DNA of 64,000 bases, taken from NCBI GenBank assembly GCA_964530825.1, contig CAZHCA010000010.1:1-64000 (forward strand). Direction: 5' to 3'. The notes under the pieces were generated by a model that saw only the letters and a program-made list of their open reading frames with translations, was not told the origin of the DNA and ran no database searches. Below are positions 18,000 through 27,089 of the stretch, in pieces; the stretch's first letter is position 1, and each line of letters begins with the position of its first letter. The position numbers and the translations under genes were made by a program. This DNA comes from CAZHCA01 sp964530825 (GTDB taxonomy: Bacteria > Bacteroidota > Bacteroidia > Chitinophagales > Saprospiraceae).

Positions 18000-18641
18000 A
18001 TGCCAGGATATAAAATAAAAGAGCTCTTTTACACCCTGCAAGGCGAAGGCGCTCAGGCAGGTCGACCGGCTGTCTTTTGCCGCTTCACCGGGTGCAATCT
18101 CTGGAGCGGCCGCGAGGCCGATCGCCATAGAGCTATTTGCCAATTTTGCGATACCGACTTCGTAGGTACAGACGGCCTCAACGGCGGGCACTACCCTTCA
18201 CCGGAAGCGCTGGCCGAAGCCGTAGCGGAACAGTGGCCGCGCCATGCTCCGGGCAGCACCCCCTACGTGGTCTGCACGGGCGGCGAACCCCTCCTGCAGC
18301 TCGATCTGCCACTGGTCGAGGCCCTGCACGCCGCCGGTTTCGAGATTGCCATCGAAACCAACGGCACCAAAACACCACCCCCTGGTATCGATTGGATCTG
18401 CATGAGCCCTAAAGCCGGCGCTCCGGTGGTACTCACCAAAGGACACGAACTCAAGCTTGTCTACCCTCAGCCCGGCGCCGAACCGAAGTTATTCGAGGCA
18501 CTCGATTACGATCACTTTTTTCTCCAGCCTATGGATGGCCCGCAAACCGAACGCAACACCCAACTTGCACTTCAATACTGCCTAGAAAATCCACGCTGGC
18601 GCCTCAGTATACAAACCCACAAAATCCTCAATATCCCGTAA
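18000..18641 (+). CDS. queE: 7-carboxy-7-deazaguanine synthase
   Basis: The 213-residue radical SAM enzyme has the QueE N-terminus (YKIKELFYTLQGEGAQAGRP), TGGEP (about 94-98) and a C-terminal QPMDG. It converts 6-carboxytetrahydropterin to 7-carboxy-7-deazaguanine in queuosine synthesis. The cluster motif is the expanded CX14CX2C form (first Cys about residue 31), seen in some QueE enzymes instead of CX3CX2C. I chose the ATG at 18000; the in-frame upstream extension from 17898 has no similarity to QueE. The stop overlaps the next ATG by one base (TAATG), so the downstream SDR gene is translationally coupled. Confidence 0.95.
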   Translation: MPGYKIKELFYTLQGEGAQAGRPAVFCRFTGCNLWSGREADRHRAICQFCDTDFVGTDGLNGGHYPSPEALAEAVAEQWPRHAPGSTPYVVCTGGEPLLQLDLPLVEALHAAGFEIAIETNGTKTPPPGIDWICMSPKAGAPVVLTKGHELKLVYPQPGAEPKLFEALDYDHFFLQPMDGPQTERNTQLALQYCLENPRWRLSIQTHKILNIP

Positions 18642-19528
18642 TGGACAGCATCCTGCTAATGGGAGCCTCCGGTTTTCTCGGCCGCTACCTACGCCCCTAC
18701 CTACAAAGCGAAAGCCGACTCTTCGCTCAATACGGCCACAACCGCATAGACACCGGCCAGGCCCGCCCTTTCCGCTGCGACTTGGAAAACGCAGCTGCCG
18801 TAGATGATATGCTTTTGCAAACAAAGCCTCGAACCATTATCCACCTGGCCGCCTTATCAAGCCCTAACCGATGCGCCGCCGAGCCCGATCGCAGCCGTCG
18901 CCTCAACCTGGAACTTACCGAGCAACTGGTGGAGTACTGCCGCGTTCATCAAGTCCGTTTGATTTTCGCCTCCACTGACCTAGTCTTCGATGGCCGGCAT
19001 GCGCCTTACGACGAGGATGGGCCTACGGCGCCCGCTACGGTCTACGGCAACCACAAAGCCGAATCAGAAAAGCGCGTTCGGGAGTTAGAAGAGCTTGGCG
19101 CCATCGTCCGCCTACCACTTCTTTTCGGATGGGATAACCAGGGGCGGAATTTCCTCACCGACTGGACTATCAAGCTGCAGAAAGGAGAAAGAATTCGCGC
19201 TTTTACCGACGAATTTCGCAGTGCCCTCTGGGCGGAAGATGCTGCGCGTGGCCTCTCGCAATTAGCTGCGGCGCGCGGCCTAGCCGGCATTTTCCACTTT
19301 GCCGGACCCGAGCGACTATCGCGCTACGAATTCGCCCTACGCTTGGCCGAAGTTTTTGAGCTGGATGCCAATCTCATTGACGCCATCCGGATGGACGACC
19401 TGCCAATGTTGGCGGCTCGCGTACCCGATACGGCCTTGCTCAACCAACGCACCGCTGCCTTCGGCTGGCATCCTACGCCTATCCGAGCGGCTCTGCAGCA
19501 GATTCGTCTGTACCTGCCGCAGGCATAG
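18641..19528 (+). CDS. RmlD-like SDR / NAD-dependent sugar-nucleotide reductase family protein
   Basis: The 295-residue extended SDR has the nucleotide motif GASGFLGRYL (about 7-16) and the Tyr-x-x-x-Lys pair in VYGNHKAE (about 135-142), with the overall RmlD (dTDP-4-dehydrorhamnose reductase) layout. RmlD reduces dTDP-4-keto-rhamnose, but no rml cluster lies nearby, so the substrate is uncertain. The gene is translationally coupled to queE by a one-base overlap; whether this reflects a shared role is unknown. Its 3' end overlaps the convergent helicase gene by 50 bases. Confidence 0.85.
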   Translation: MDSILLMGASGFLGRYLRPYLQSESRLFAQYGHNRIDTGQARPFRCDLENAAAVDDMLLQTKPRTIIHLAALSSPNRCAAEPDRSRRLNLELTEQLVEYCRVHQVRLIFASTDLVFDGRHAPYDEDGPTAPATVYGNHKAESEKRVRELEELGAIVRLPLLFGWDNQGRNFLTDWTIKLQKGERIRAFTDEFRSALWAEDAARGLSQLAAARGLAGIFHFAGPERLSRYEFALRLAEVFELDANLIDAIRMDDLPMLAARVPDTALLNQRTAAFGWHPTPIRAALQQIRLYLPQA

Positions 19529-22500
19529 TTCCCCCTTGCTCACCCCAATGCCGGTAAAACTGAATGAGGTTATGGTAAACCGGATCTTTTTGTAGGACGT
19601 CGGGGTTACCCAAGACCATCAGGTGCCTGCGAGCCCGGGTCAGGGCTACGTTGAGCTTGCGATCGACACCCTCGCTCGAAAGGGAAGATAAGGCGTACAG
19701 CTGAGCCAGAGAGTTGGTACACAAAGAAATCAAAATGATATCTCGGGCGCCGCCCTGGTAGCGCTCGACCGTATCAATGGTAAATCGCTCGTCTTCCATT
19801 CCTGCCTCCCGCAGCGCGTGCCGTATGCAGGCGATCTGTGCCCGGTAGGGGGTTATGATTCCTAAAGATAGACGTTGAAGATCGCCCCCATCACCATTAG
19901 ATTCGTGCAGCGCCCGGAGGGCACCGATCAAACGAACGATGAGCTGTGCCTCGTACCGGTTGGTTTTTACATTGAGACCAGCATCATCGGAGGGAGTAGA
20001 AAAAAACAAAAAGCGGCTGCTACACAACTGCACTTGCAGATCACACGATGGATCGACCACCCGCCACGGGATGGCCGCTAGCTGCTTTCGGTGGGCAGCT
20101 ACGTCTCGAGGCAGTATTTTCAAGCGGCCGTCGTAAAAATACCTATTGGGGAAGGTCATCAGGTCGTGGTGCATCCGTCCCTGGTGCGAAAGTTGGGCAT
20201 AAGCCCACTCCCAACCTGCTTCCTGGCAACGCATATATAATCGCTCAAACAGAGAGTTCCGTAAATCAACCAACCCTACCGACCGCAGATGCTCCTCCTC
20301 TACTACGGAAAGCCCCGGCGCTTGGGTGACGACAGCCGGCAACTGCCGATGGTCACCAATCAAAAGGAACTTCGGAAATTGGGTAAGCAGTCCCACCAGG
20401 TTGGGCTCTAGAATCTGGGAAGCCTCATCGATAACGACCCGGTCAAAATGCTTGAATTTCAACAGCTCCGGCTTAGCGGTTACCGACGAAAGCGTACCCA
20501 CCAAAATGCGCCGTTCGAGCAGTAACTGGCGCAACTGCTCCCGGGTAGTGATTTGCTCCGACTGCACACTGAGTAACTGATCGGTATAACGCGAATCGGT
20601 GGCGTAGCGCGAACCTATCCGCAAGTACTGTCGGCGCACCCAGGGCCCCAACTGCTCAATGGCCGCACAAATCTCGTCTACCGCCCGGTTGGTATAGGCC
20701 AGCAGCACGAAATGCTCTTGCGTGTTTTGCAACAAATAACCGACAAGGTGCTTGAGCATGATACTGGTCTTGCCGGTTCCGGGCGGACCCCAGAGTAAAA
20801 AATACTCCTCGGCGGCCATCATTTGGGCAAAAATGCCTTCCTGCTCGGCCGTCAGCTCTTCGTTCCGATAGACTACTTCCCCTTGCGGCATTTGCGGAGG
20901 TCTGCGTGTCAGTAACAAATCCTGCTTGTCGCCCGCTGAATCCAAAAACTGATACAAGCTTCGGTATTGCCCTACGAAAGCGCTATCGAGCAGGTCGTGC
21001 TCCAGGTTCCAACGTTCGTAACGGCTAAAATCCTCTAGGTTGGATTGGCGGGAACGCAGGCGCACATGGACCTCTTGCCCATCGATGGCGATGACCGTAC
21101 ATTTAAACAGTTGGTTATCGAGCGGGGGCGCCCCCGCCGGATAGAGCACGGCAATATCGCCGCGCCGAAAGTTGGTCAGGTCGGCCGTTTCTTCTGTGCG
21201 CACGAAGCGAATGACCGGATCGGATGCATTAGCCCGGTTTTCCAGAATGCGCAGTTGGTCGAGCAGCTCGAACTGCTCTAGCTTTTCGGCCCGGCTGCTG
21301 AGCCACAGCGCCGCCTGCCCACCCGCTTGCCCGCCGTTGACCTGACCAATCTTGGCCAGGTGATGCTCCCGGGCGATAAAGCCGGCAAAGGCGATAAAAT
21401 ATTGCTGGAGCAACCGGTCTTTGGTGTCAAAAGTCTGCCAAAAACGCTCCAGGTCGCGCCGGATAAAACCCTTGAGCTGCGGGTGCGCATCGGGATGAAG
21501 CTTGCGAAAGAAGTGCCGCCCTTTTTCCAAGGCCTGATCCGGGGTTCCGTAATACCGGTTAAAGCCCAGCCGTAATAAGGCCTTTTCTAATAAAATCAAT
21601 TGGTTGCGCACGTGGAGCGCTTCCAATTGCTGCGCCTTCACTACCGGGGCGTAGCGCAGCTGACGATCTTCCAGGCCAGAATACAGGATGTAGTTTTCCG
21701 GATCGCTCCCTGCACCGTATACCGAGCGAATTAGCAGGTCGTACATCAAGGTCTGTACGAAGTGGTTCTGACTGATCCCGTAAACGTTGGGCAAGTAAAC
21801 TTTGCCACTTTTCAGCTCCACAATCGCTGTGCGATCCGTTCCGCTGAACAGCAAGTCGAGACGCCCCTGCAAGCCGTAGCGGTTAGAGTAAAAAGTAGGC
21901 TCTAGCAGACCTTGCCGCGCCTCCATACCTGCTTCCCGAAATCCTTTGGCAGCCATTTGCCGCAAATTAGTATAATGAATATGGGCCCGTTGCATCAATT
22001 CCCGCAGGGTGCGGTCATCCAGCAAGGCAAAAGCCAAAGGATTCAACCGGAATACTTCGGCGAAGAGCGACTTGAAGTCGCGGTCCGGCTGATGAACCAA
22101 TTCGTCTAAGAAGAAATTAGCAATATGGCCTAACAAAAGCGGCAGGGAAGACTCAAATGGCAACATTTTAGTCAGTAAGCTGACCTCCGGCGCGGTGGTG
22201 TGGCCTTGGAAAGACGACGCAATGGCGGTCACGTCAATCAGGTAATCCGGCTCCAAGACGATACCCCGAGGCCGTAGAACATCGGCAGCATCGACTTCGA
22301 CCTCCAATAGATTGGCCGTAATCGGCAGTAGGTCAAGTTGTTCCAACTGCTCGATGTCAGACGTAAACAACTCATTACGCTCGGGAATATCGTATTGGAC
22401 TGCACGCTCCGTTTCCGGGGCATCGGTACTTCGTACCCAAACTTGTTTATTTTCCTGGTCAATTCTAAAGATGACCACCCGCAAGTAGGGGTAGTAAGCT

Positions 22501-22913
22501 TTGCGCTCGACCGGGCCTCCGCGCAGCGGCCAGGTGGTAGCGATGCGATCGTGTAAATGCCGGGTAGTCACTCCTGGGAAAAACGCCGGGATTAAGTGCA
22601 ATAAAACCGTATTACCCAAGTCCGCCAGCGCCTCCTGCTCGGCCGGTGAGCGGGTTTCGGCACGCAGAGCGCCTCGTCGGAAATGATGCACAAAATATTG
22701 TAATTGTCTGTCTAATTGATACTGCTGGCCCGCGTAAGCAATACGGGCAAAAAAGGTGGTAAATTGCAATCGCTCCGTACGAGTCACTTTGGCAAAAATC
22801 AACTGCATCAGCCGGTAAATCCCTTCAATTCGCGCTGCTGCCGTTTGCTCCGGCCGATCAATTATTTTTTCTAACTCCCGCAAAAACAAACGCCCCAAGG
22901 CTTCTCCGTCCAT
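19479..22913 (-). CDS. Dna2-like nuclease-helicase (PD-(D/E)XK plus SF1B helicase)
   Basis: The 1144-residue protein combines a Cas4/RecB-like nuclease core at about 345-375, where the Asp of GRLDLLFSG precedes the VELKSGK motif, with a C-terminal superfamily 1 helicase. The helicase shows Walker A GPPGTGKTS (about 706-714), Walker B VIDEAS (about 826), and late motifs including VDTVERYQGGARDIIL and NVALTRARRHLMVLG. This order matches eukaryotic Dna2, which trims flaps and resects DNA ends. I do not see a clear set of four Cys for an iron-sulfur cluster around the nuclease. Neighbours give no defence context, so DNA repair is the simplest reading. Confidence 0.88.
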   Translation of the reverse strand: MDGEALGRLFLRELEKIIDRPEQTAAARIEGIYRLMQLIFAKVTRTERLQFTTFFARIAYAGQQYQLDRQLQYFVHHFRRGALRAETRSPAEQEALADLGNTVLLHLIPAFFPGVTTRHLHDRIATTWPLRGGPVERKAYYPYLRVVIFRIDQENKQVWVRSTDAPETERAVQYDIPERNELFTSDIEQLEQLDLLPITANLLEVEVDAADVLRPRGIVLEPDYLIDVTAIASSFQGHTTAPEVSLLTKMLPFESSLPLLLGHIANFFLDELVHQPDRDFKSLFAEVFRLNPLAFALLDDRTLRELMQRAHIHYTNLRQMAAKGFREAGMEARQGLLEPTFYSNRYGLQGRLDLLFSGTDRTAIVELKSGKVYLPNVYGISQNHFVQTLMYDLLIRSVYGAGSDPENYILYSGLEDRQLRYAPVVKAQQLEALHVRNQLILLEKALLRLGFNRYYGTPDQALEKGRHFFRKLHPDAHPQLKGFIRRDLERFWQTFDTKDRLLQQYFIAFAGFIAREHHLAKIGQVNGGQAGGQAALWLSSRAEKLEQFELLDQLRILENRANASDPVIRFVRTEETADLTNFRRGDIAVLYPAGAPPLDNQLFKCTVIAIDGQEVHVRLRSRQSNLEDFSRYERWNLEHDLLDSAFVGQYRSLYQFLDSAGDKQDLLLTRRPPQMPQGEVVYRNEELTAEQEGIFAQMMAAEEYFLLWGPPGTGKTSIMLKHLVGYLLQNTQEHFVLLAYTNRAVDEICAAIEQLGPWVRRQYLRIGSRYATDSRYTDQLLSVQSEQITTREQLRQLLLERRILVGTLSSVTAKPELLKFKHFDRVVIDEASQILEPNLVGLLTQFPKFLLIGDHRQLPAVVTQAPGLSVVEEEHLRSVGLVDLRNSLFERLYMRCQEAGWEWAYAQLSHQGRMHHDLMTFPNRYFYDGRLKILPRDVAAHRKQLAAIPWRVVDPSCDLQVQLCSSRFLFFSTPSDDAGLNVKTNRYEAQLIVRLIGALRALHESNGDGGDLQRLSLGIITPYRAQIACIRHALREAGMEDERFTIDTVERYQGGARDIILISLCTNSLAQLYALSSLSSEGVDRKLNVALTRARRHLMVLGNPDVLQKDPVYHNLIQFYRHWGEQGGTMPAAGTDESAAEPLG

Positions 22914-23074
22914 ACCTGCTCTTTGTATTAAGCTTAAATATCGAGAGGTAGATGGAAAAAAACAACCTTTTTACCGCGTATTGGGTTGCCCTTGATGCCC
23001 CTCAAGATTTACTCCGCAAGCGTCAATACTATTTTTTCTATATTTAATTATTTAAACACTTATTAATCGACGCT

Positions 23075-25585
23075 ATGCGCCCTCTCCTGCCTTTTTTCTT
23101 GGTTTTACTTATACAAGCCTGTACGCCGCCTCAGCCTCCGGAGCCGGAATTTCCTCCCAGCGGAGCAGCCAATGCGCTTGACCAATGGGCATTGCAACGT
23201 GCTTACCCCAGTCCGTACATCGAAACAAGCCGGTACGCGCAAGCCTACCGGCGCGTAACGCAAACAGTGCAGACCCGCTCCCGTACAATTGAGTGGGAAA
23301 GCATCGGTCCCAAAAATATTGGCGGGCGTACTCTTTGTCTGGCCTTTCACCCCAACCACCCTAACCGCATCTATCTGGGATCCGCCAGCGGCGGCCTTTG
23401 GGTCTCGGACACGAAAGGCGAAGGCGCCGATGCCTGGGATAAAATACCTACCGGACATCCCGTATTAGGTGTGAGCTCCATAGCCATCCACCCCGACCAT
23501 CCCGACACTATGTTCATTGGCACCGGCGAGGTCTACAATACGCGTGGGGCCCAGCCGGGTACCACGGTGCGCACCCTGCGTGGCACCTATGGTATCGGCA
23601 TCCTGCGAACCACCAATGGCGGGCAAACCTGGGCGTCCGTCCTGGATTGGTCGCTCAACGATATGCGGGGCGTTTGGCGCCTTGCGTACAATCCACAAAA
23701 CCCGAACACCTTATTGGCCGCTACTACCGAAGGGCTTTATCGCTCTACCGATGGAGGCGACTCCTGGGCTAATATTTTTCCCGAACCCATGATCATGGAG
23801 CTGGACTGGAATCCCATAGATACCAACGACCTGGTCCTAAGTACTGGCGGTTATGAATATCCTAATGCGGCGGTGTACCGCAGCACCGACGGTGGGGCGA
23901 CCTTCGACCGCATCGATGACCTACCGGACTATACGGGCAAAACCATGATCGATCGCGACCCCAGTAATCCGCAGCGACTAGTGGCCTCGGTAGCGAATGC
24001 CCTGAGCGGAATTGGCTTGTTTGAATCAATCGACGGCGGCCAGACCTGGAACCTGCTGAATGACGACGATATCGCACGCTACCAGGGCTGGTACGCTCAC
24101 GACGTGGCCATTTCCCCTGCCAATGAAGCGGTCATCCTGCAGGTTGGTATCGATGCCTTTCGCTCTAACGACGGTGGCCAGACCATGCAGGCAGTATCCA
24201 GCTGGGGCGCTTGGTTTTTTGGCGACGTGCCGGCAGGTGAACCGGAAGGCCCGCCTTTTTACGTTCACGCCGACATCCACGGCATTTATTTCCACCCTCA
24301 AAATTCCGGTGAAGTGTACTTGGTAACCGATGGTGGTCTTTTTGTTTCCGAAGACGGCGGCATCACTTGGGACGGCCGCAATGGCGGTTACCAGACCCAG
24401 CAGTTTTATGCGGATTTCTCCAGCCACCCGGTTGATCCTGACCTGGCCATTGGTGGTATGCAGGATAATTCCACTGCCATCTACCGGGGGTCTACCGACT
24501 GGTTTCGCGTAATCGGTGGCGACGGCATGACGGCAGCCATCAACCCCGATAACAAGGCCATCCTGTACGGGTCGGCCCAGTTTCTCAATATTTTTCGCTC
24601 CTTTAATCAGGGCAATAGCTTCCAGAATATAGCGCCCGCCAGCGCTCGCCAGGAAGTTACCAACTTTAGCGGCCCCTTTGTTCTTTCCCCTAGTGACAGC
24701 CGGACCGTTTTCGCTGGGGCCGAACGCCTGCACTATTCTCCCGACCAGGGCACTACCTGGCAAGCTACCTCCGACCAACCCGTCGATGGGAGCAATCCCA
24801 TCTTGCGCATCGGCCTTACTTCCCTGGACCCCGATCGGATATTCGTGAGCACCTCTCCCTTAGTCACGGGCCGTGCAGGCGTGTTTCGGTCTACCGATCG
24901 CGGTCAATCCTGGACCCGCATGCAAACCCTGCCAGACCGGATATGTACCGACCTGTTAGGCCACCCCGACCAACCAGCAACTACCTATGCGGTATTCGGC
25001 GGCTTCGGCGCCGGCCACCTTTATCGAACTACCGACGGGGGCAACAGTTGGGAACGCTTGGACGATGGCCTTCCCGACGTGCCCGCAAACTGCCTGGTCA
25101 TCGACCCTGCCCGCCCCGAAATCCTGTACTTGGGTAACGATATTGGCGTGTACGTTTCTACGAATGGCGGCTCGAGTTGGTCTCCGTATTTCAACGCTGC
25201 TGGTGAACTCCCCATGGTTATCGATCTGAACATCATCGCAAGCGAACGGCTCCTGCGGGCGGCTACGCATGGGTCGGGCGTTTGGCAGGCCGGCCTACTG
25301 GAGGAAATTACCTCGGCAACCAACCCGTCCGCTCCCCGTTTTGCCGTCTCTTTACAGCCCAATCCGGCACACAATTATTTGCAAATTGTTTTAGAGCAAA
25401 CATTGCCCGCACCAGCACGAATAACTGTTTTCGACCAAGAGGGGAAAGCGCTGCGCTCTTTGGTTTTTCCCGCAGGTGCAAATCGCCACCGGTTGGAGTT
25501 AAGCGACCTTCCTTCCGGGACATATGTACTGCGGATCGAAAGCGATTCGGAGGGCGTCGTTAGTCAAACATTCATCAAACAGTAA
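23075..25585 (+). CDS. Secreted VPS10/BNR-repeat protein with T9SS sorting domain
   Basis: The 836-residue protein has an N-terminal export signal ending in LLIQAC (Cys16, lipobox-like). A beta-propeller region follows, made of many BNR-type repeats (STDGGDSW, SNDGGQTM, STDRGQSWTRM, TTDGGNSWERL), as in sortilin/VPS10 propellers. A C-terminal T9SS type A tail spans about 755-836 (NPAHNYLQIVLEQ to the final FIKQ). It is expected at the cell surface or outside the cell. BNR propellers in Bacteroidota often bind or act on glycans or peptides; no catalytic motif is visible. It stands alone, divergent from the helicase gene. Confidence 0.88.
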   Translation: MRPLLPFFLVLLIQACTPPQPPEPEFPPSGAANALDQWALQRAYPSPYIETSRYAQAYRRVTQTVQTRSRTIEWESIGPKNIGGRTLCLAFHPNHPNRIYLGSASGGLWVSDTKGEGADAWDKIPTGHPVLGVSSIAIHPDHPDTMFIGTGEVYNTRGAQPGTTVRTLRGTYGIGILRTTNGGQTWASVLDWSLNDMRGVWRLAYNPQNPNTLLAATTEGLYRSTDGGDSWANIFPEPMIMELDWNPIDTNDLVLSTGGYEYPNAAVYRSTDGGATFDRIDDLPDYTGKTMIDRDPSNPQRLVASVANALSGIGLFESIDGGQTWNLLNDDDIARYQGWYAHDVAISPANEAVILQVGIDAFRSNDGGQTMQAVSSWGAWFFGDVPAGEPEGPPFYVHADIHGIYFHPQNSGEVYLVTDGGLFVSEDGGITWDGRNGGYQTQQFYADFSSHPVDPDLAIGGMQDNSTAIYRGSTDWFRVIGGDGMTAAINPDNKAILYGSAQFLNIFRSFNQGNSFQNIAPASARQEVTNFSGPFVLSPSDSRTVFAGAERLHYSPDQGTTWQATSDQPVDGSNPILRIGLTSLDPDRIFVSTSPLVTGRAGVFRSTDRGQSWTRMQTLPDRICTDLLGHPDQPATTYAVFGGFGAGHLYRTTDGGNSWERLDDGLPDVPANCLVIDPARPEILYLGNDIGVYVSTNGGSSWSPYFNAAGELPMVIDLNIIASERLLRAATHGSGVWQAGLLEEITSATNPSAPRFAVSLQPNPAHNYLQIVLEQTLPAPARITVFDQEGKALRSLVFPAGANRHRLELSDLPSGTYVLRIESDSEGVVSQTFIKQ

Positions 25586-25912
25586 GCCCATGGCCTCGGG
25601 AGACATGCATAAGCAAATAGGCTAATCGCAAGGAAAACGGACGGGGTTCGGTGGTCAGGGATGGGAACAGCAGGGCCCTGCCTCGCCTGGCCTGGGGCCG
25701 CTCGGCGAGATTGTGGCACCTTCAATGCCAGCTCCGAAAAATACCTAAGCGCCACCGGATAAGGGATTGAGTGTTCCTAAACCGCTGGTGTAATCGCCCG
25801 CCCAGCCCAGCAGGGAAGCTGAATACCACCCTATCCCCAAAAGATCCTAGACCGCACTAAACTACCATTCAACAAAAATTCCTTTATTTTCGAGCCGTCC
25901 AATTTAGATACC
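25586..25912. other. Intergenic region with repeat copy A (327 bp)
   Basis: This stretch contains no convincing ORF. Its middle holds a GC-rich element that is repeated at 34650-34731 (listed separately). Its last 60 bases are AT-rich and include TTATTTTCG just upstream of the GH130 gene, a possible weak -7 element. Confidence 0.5.
25656..25745 (+). repeat. Dispersed intergenic repeat, copy A
   Basis: A GC-rich segment shares a 22-base core with copy B at 34669-34690 with two mismatches (core here 25686-25707, starting CCTGGCCTG and ending CGCTCGGCG). Similarity also continues on both sides: CAGGGAT before the core, CACCT and ATGC after it. Both copies lie in non-coding DNA in the same orientation. 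Confidence 0.65.
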
Positions 25913-27085
25913 ATGAGTAACGTCAGCATTTTTGAAAGTAAACTATTCCAGCTGTATTCGGAGTACGAATACCTGGTCGACCGCCCCAACACCCGCAAGC
26001 GGCTTGGAAGCGGCGTGTTGGACCGCTACCTGCACCCCGTACTGACTACCGGGCACGTACCTATTCACTGGCAGTACGACCTGGACGCCCAGTCCAATCC
26101 CTATATGATGGTGCGCCTTGGCATCAATTCCATCGCGAGCGCCGGAGCCATTCTGCACGATGGCAAAGTCGTACTTGCAACTGGTCTGGAGGGTAACGAT
26201 CACCATAATTTTTTTGCCATTGCGGAAAGCCGTAGTGGCTACGAACGCTTTCGCTTCCGCGACAGCCCGGTAGCAATACCCGCTGGTAGGGAGCAATCCT
26301 ATGCCGACGTTTTTCACCTGCGGCTCACCCGGCATGCGGATGGCTGGATTTATGGTCTCTTTTCCCTTTCTCGCGAGTCCAACCCGCACCTGGTTAGCGG
26401 TTGTGGCGTCATCCGCACACGTGACCTGGTGAAATGGGAACGCCTGCCCGATCTCAACTTCTCGCCAGGCTCGGCCCACCACTTCGTACTCCACCCGGAA
26501 TTAGTAGATAGCCACTATCTAATCTACGCCACGCTGTTCTCCGATGCTGGCCCTACCAGCGGAGGCGTCTTTCAATTTCTTTTAGACGACTGGACAGCAT
26601 TCGACCCCTCCATGGGACAGCCTTTTGCCGAACCTACTCTCCCCACGCGCCGGTCGAACCTTTTGGGGCTTTGCGCTGCCCCCATACTTACTCCTGAGGG
26701 TTGGCTGCACATGGGCTTAAGCACCTACCCAACTGTAACCAGTCGCAAATTTACCCTGGTCCCCTTTCTTACCGAACGGGAGGCGCCTTTTCGTATCCTG
26801 TACCGGCCCGGCAGCTACCTGCTAGCGCCTGAAGGAAGTGAGCGCATGGGCGATGCGCCCAACTGGTTGTTTTCTAATGGATGGGTGAAAATGGAGAACG
26901 GGCAGGTACTTATCTATTTCAATACAGCTTCCTCGCGCTTGCAAGTGGCCGGCACTTCCATTGCTCAGTTACTGGATTTTGTCAAAAATACGCCTTCAGA
27001 CGTGCAGTCCTGCCAGGAAAGCGTAGCGCGCAGGCGACATCTCATCGAACAAAATAAGCCGCGCCTGGCACAGATCCATCTATGA
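25913..27085 (+). CDS. GH130-family protein (4-O-beta-mannosyl-glucose phosphorylase homologue), active site altered
   Basis: The 390-residue protein aligns along its length with GH130 mannosylglucose phosphorylase. Shared blocks include RYLHPVLTTGHVPIHWQYDL (38-57), DGWIYGLF (143-150), RTRDLVKWERLPDL and LFSNGW. Family enzymes split mannosyl-glucose with phosphate, using an Asp in VYDMRLT as proton donor. Here the block is VFHLRLT, with His135 in that place. Positions I recall as phosphate- and sugar-binding His/Lys (GPHPIKT) read CAAPILT. Two Arg positions are kept. I infer an inactive or altered enzyme. It has no signal peptide. It converges on a vSGLT-type symporter gene four bases away, a pairing seen in mannan-use loci. 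Confidence 0.85.
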   Translation: MSNVSIFESKLFQLYSEYEYLVDRPNTRKRLGSGVLDRYLHPVLTTGHVPIHWQYDLDAQSNPYMMVRLGINSIASAGAILHDGKVVLATGLEGNDHHNFFAIAESRSGYERFRFRDSPVAIPAGREQSYADVFHLRLTRHADGWIYGLFSLSRESNPHLVSGCGVIRTRDLVKWERLPDLNFSPGSAHHFVLHPELVDSHYLIYATLFSDAGPTSGGVFQFLLDDWTAFDPSMGQPFAEPTLPTRRSNLLGLCAAPILTPEGWLHMGLSTYPTVTSRKFTLVPFLTEREAPFRILYRPGSYLLAPEGSERMGDAPNWLFSNGWVKMENGQVLIYFNTASSRLQVAGTSIAQLLDFVKNTPSDVQSCQESVARRRHLIEQNKPRLAQIHL

Positions 27086-27089
27086 GGGT

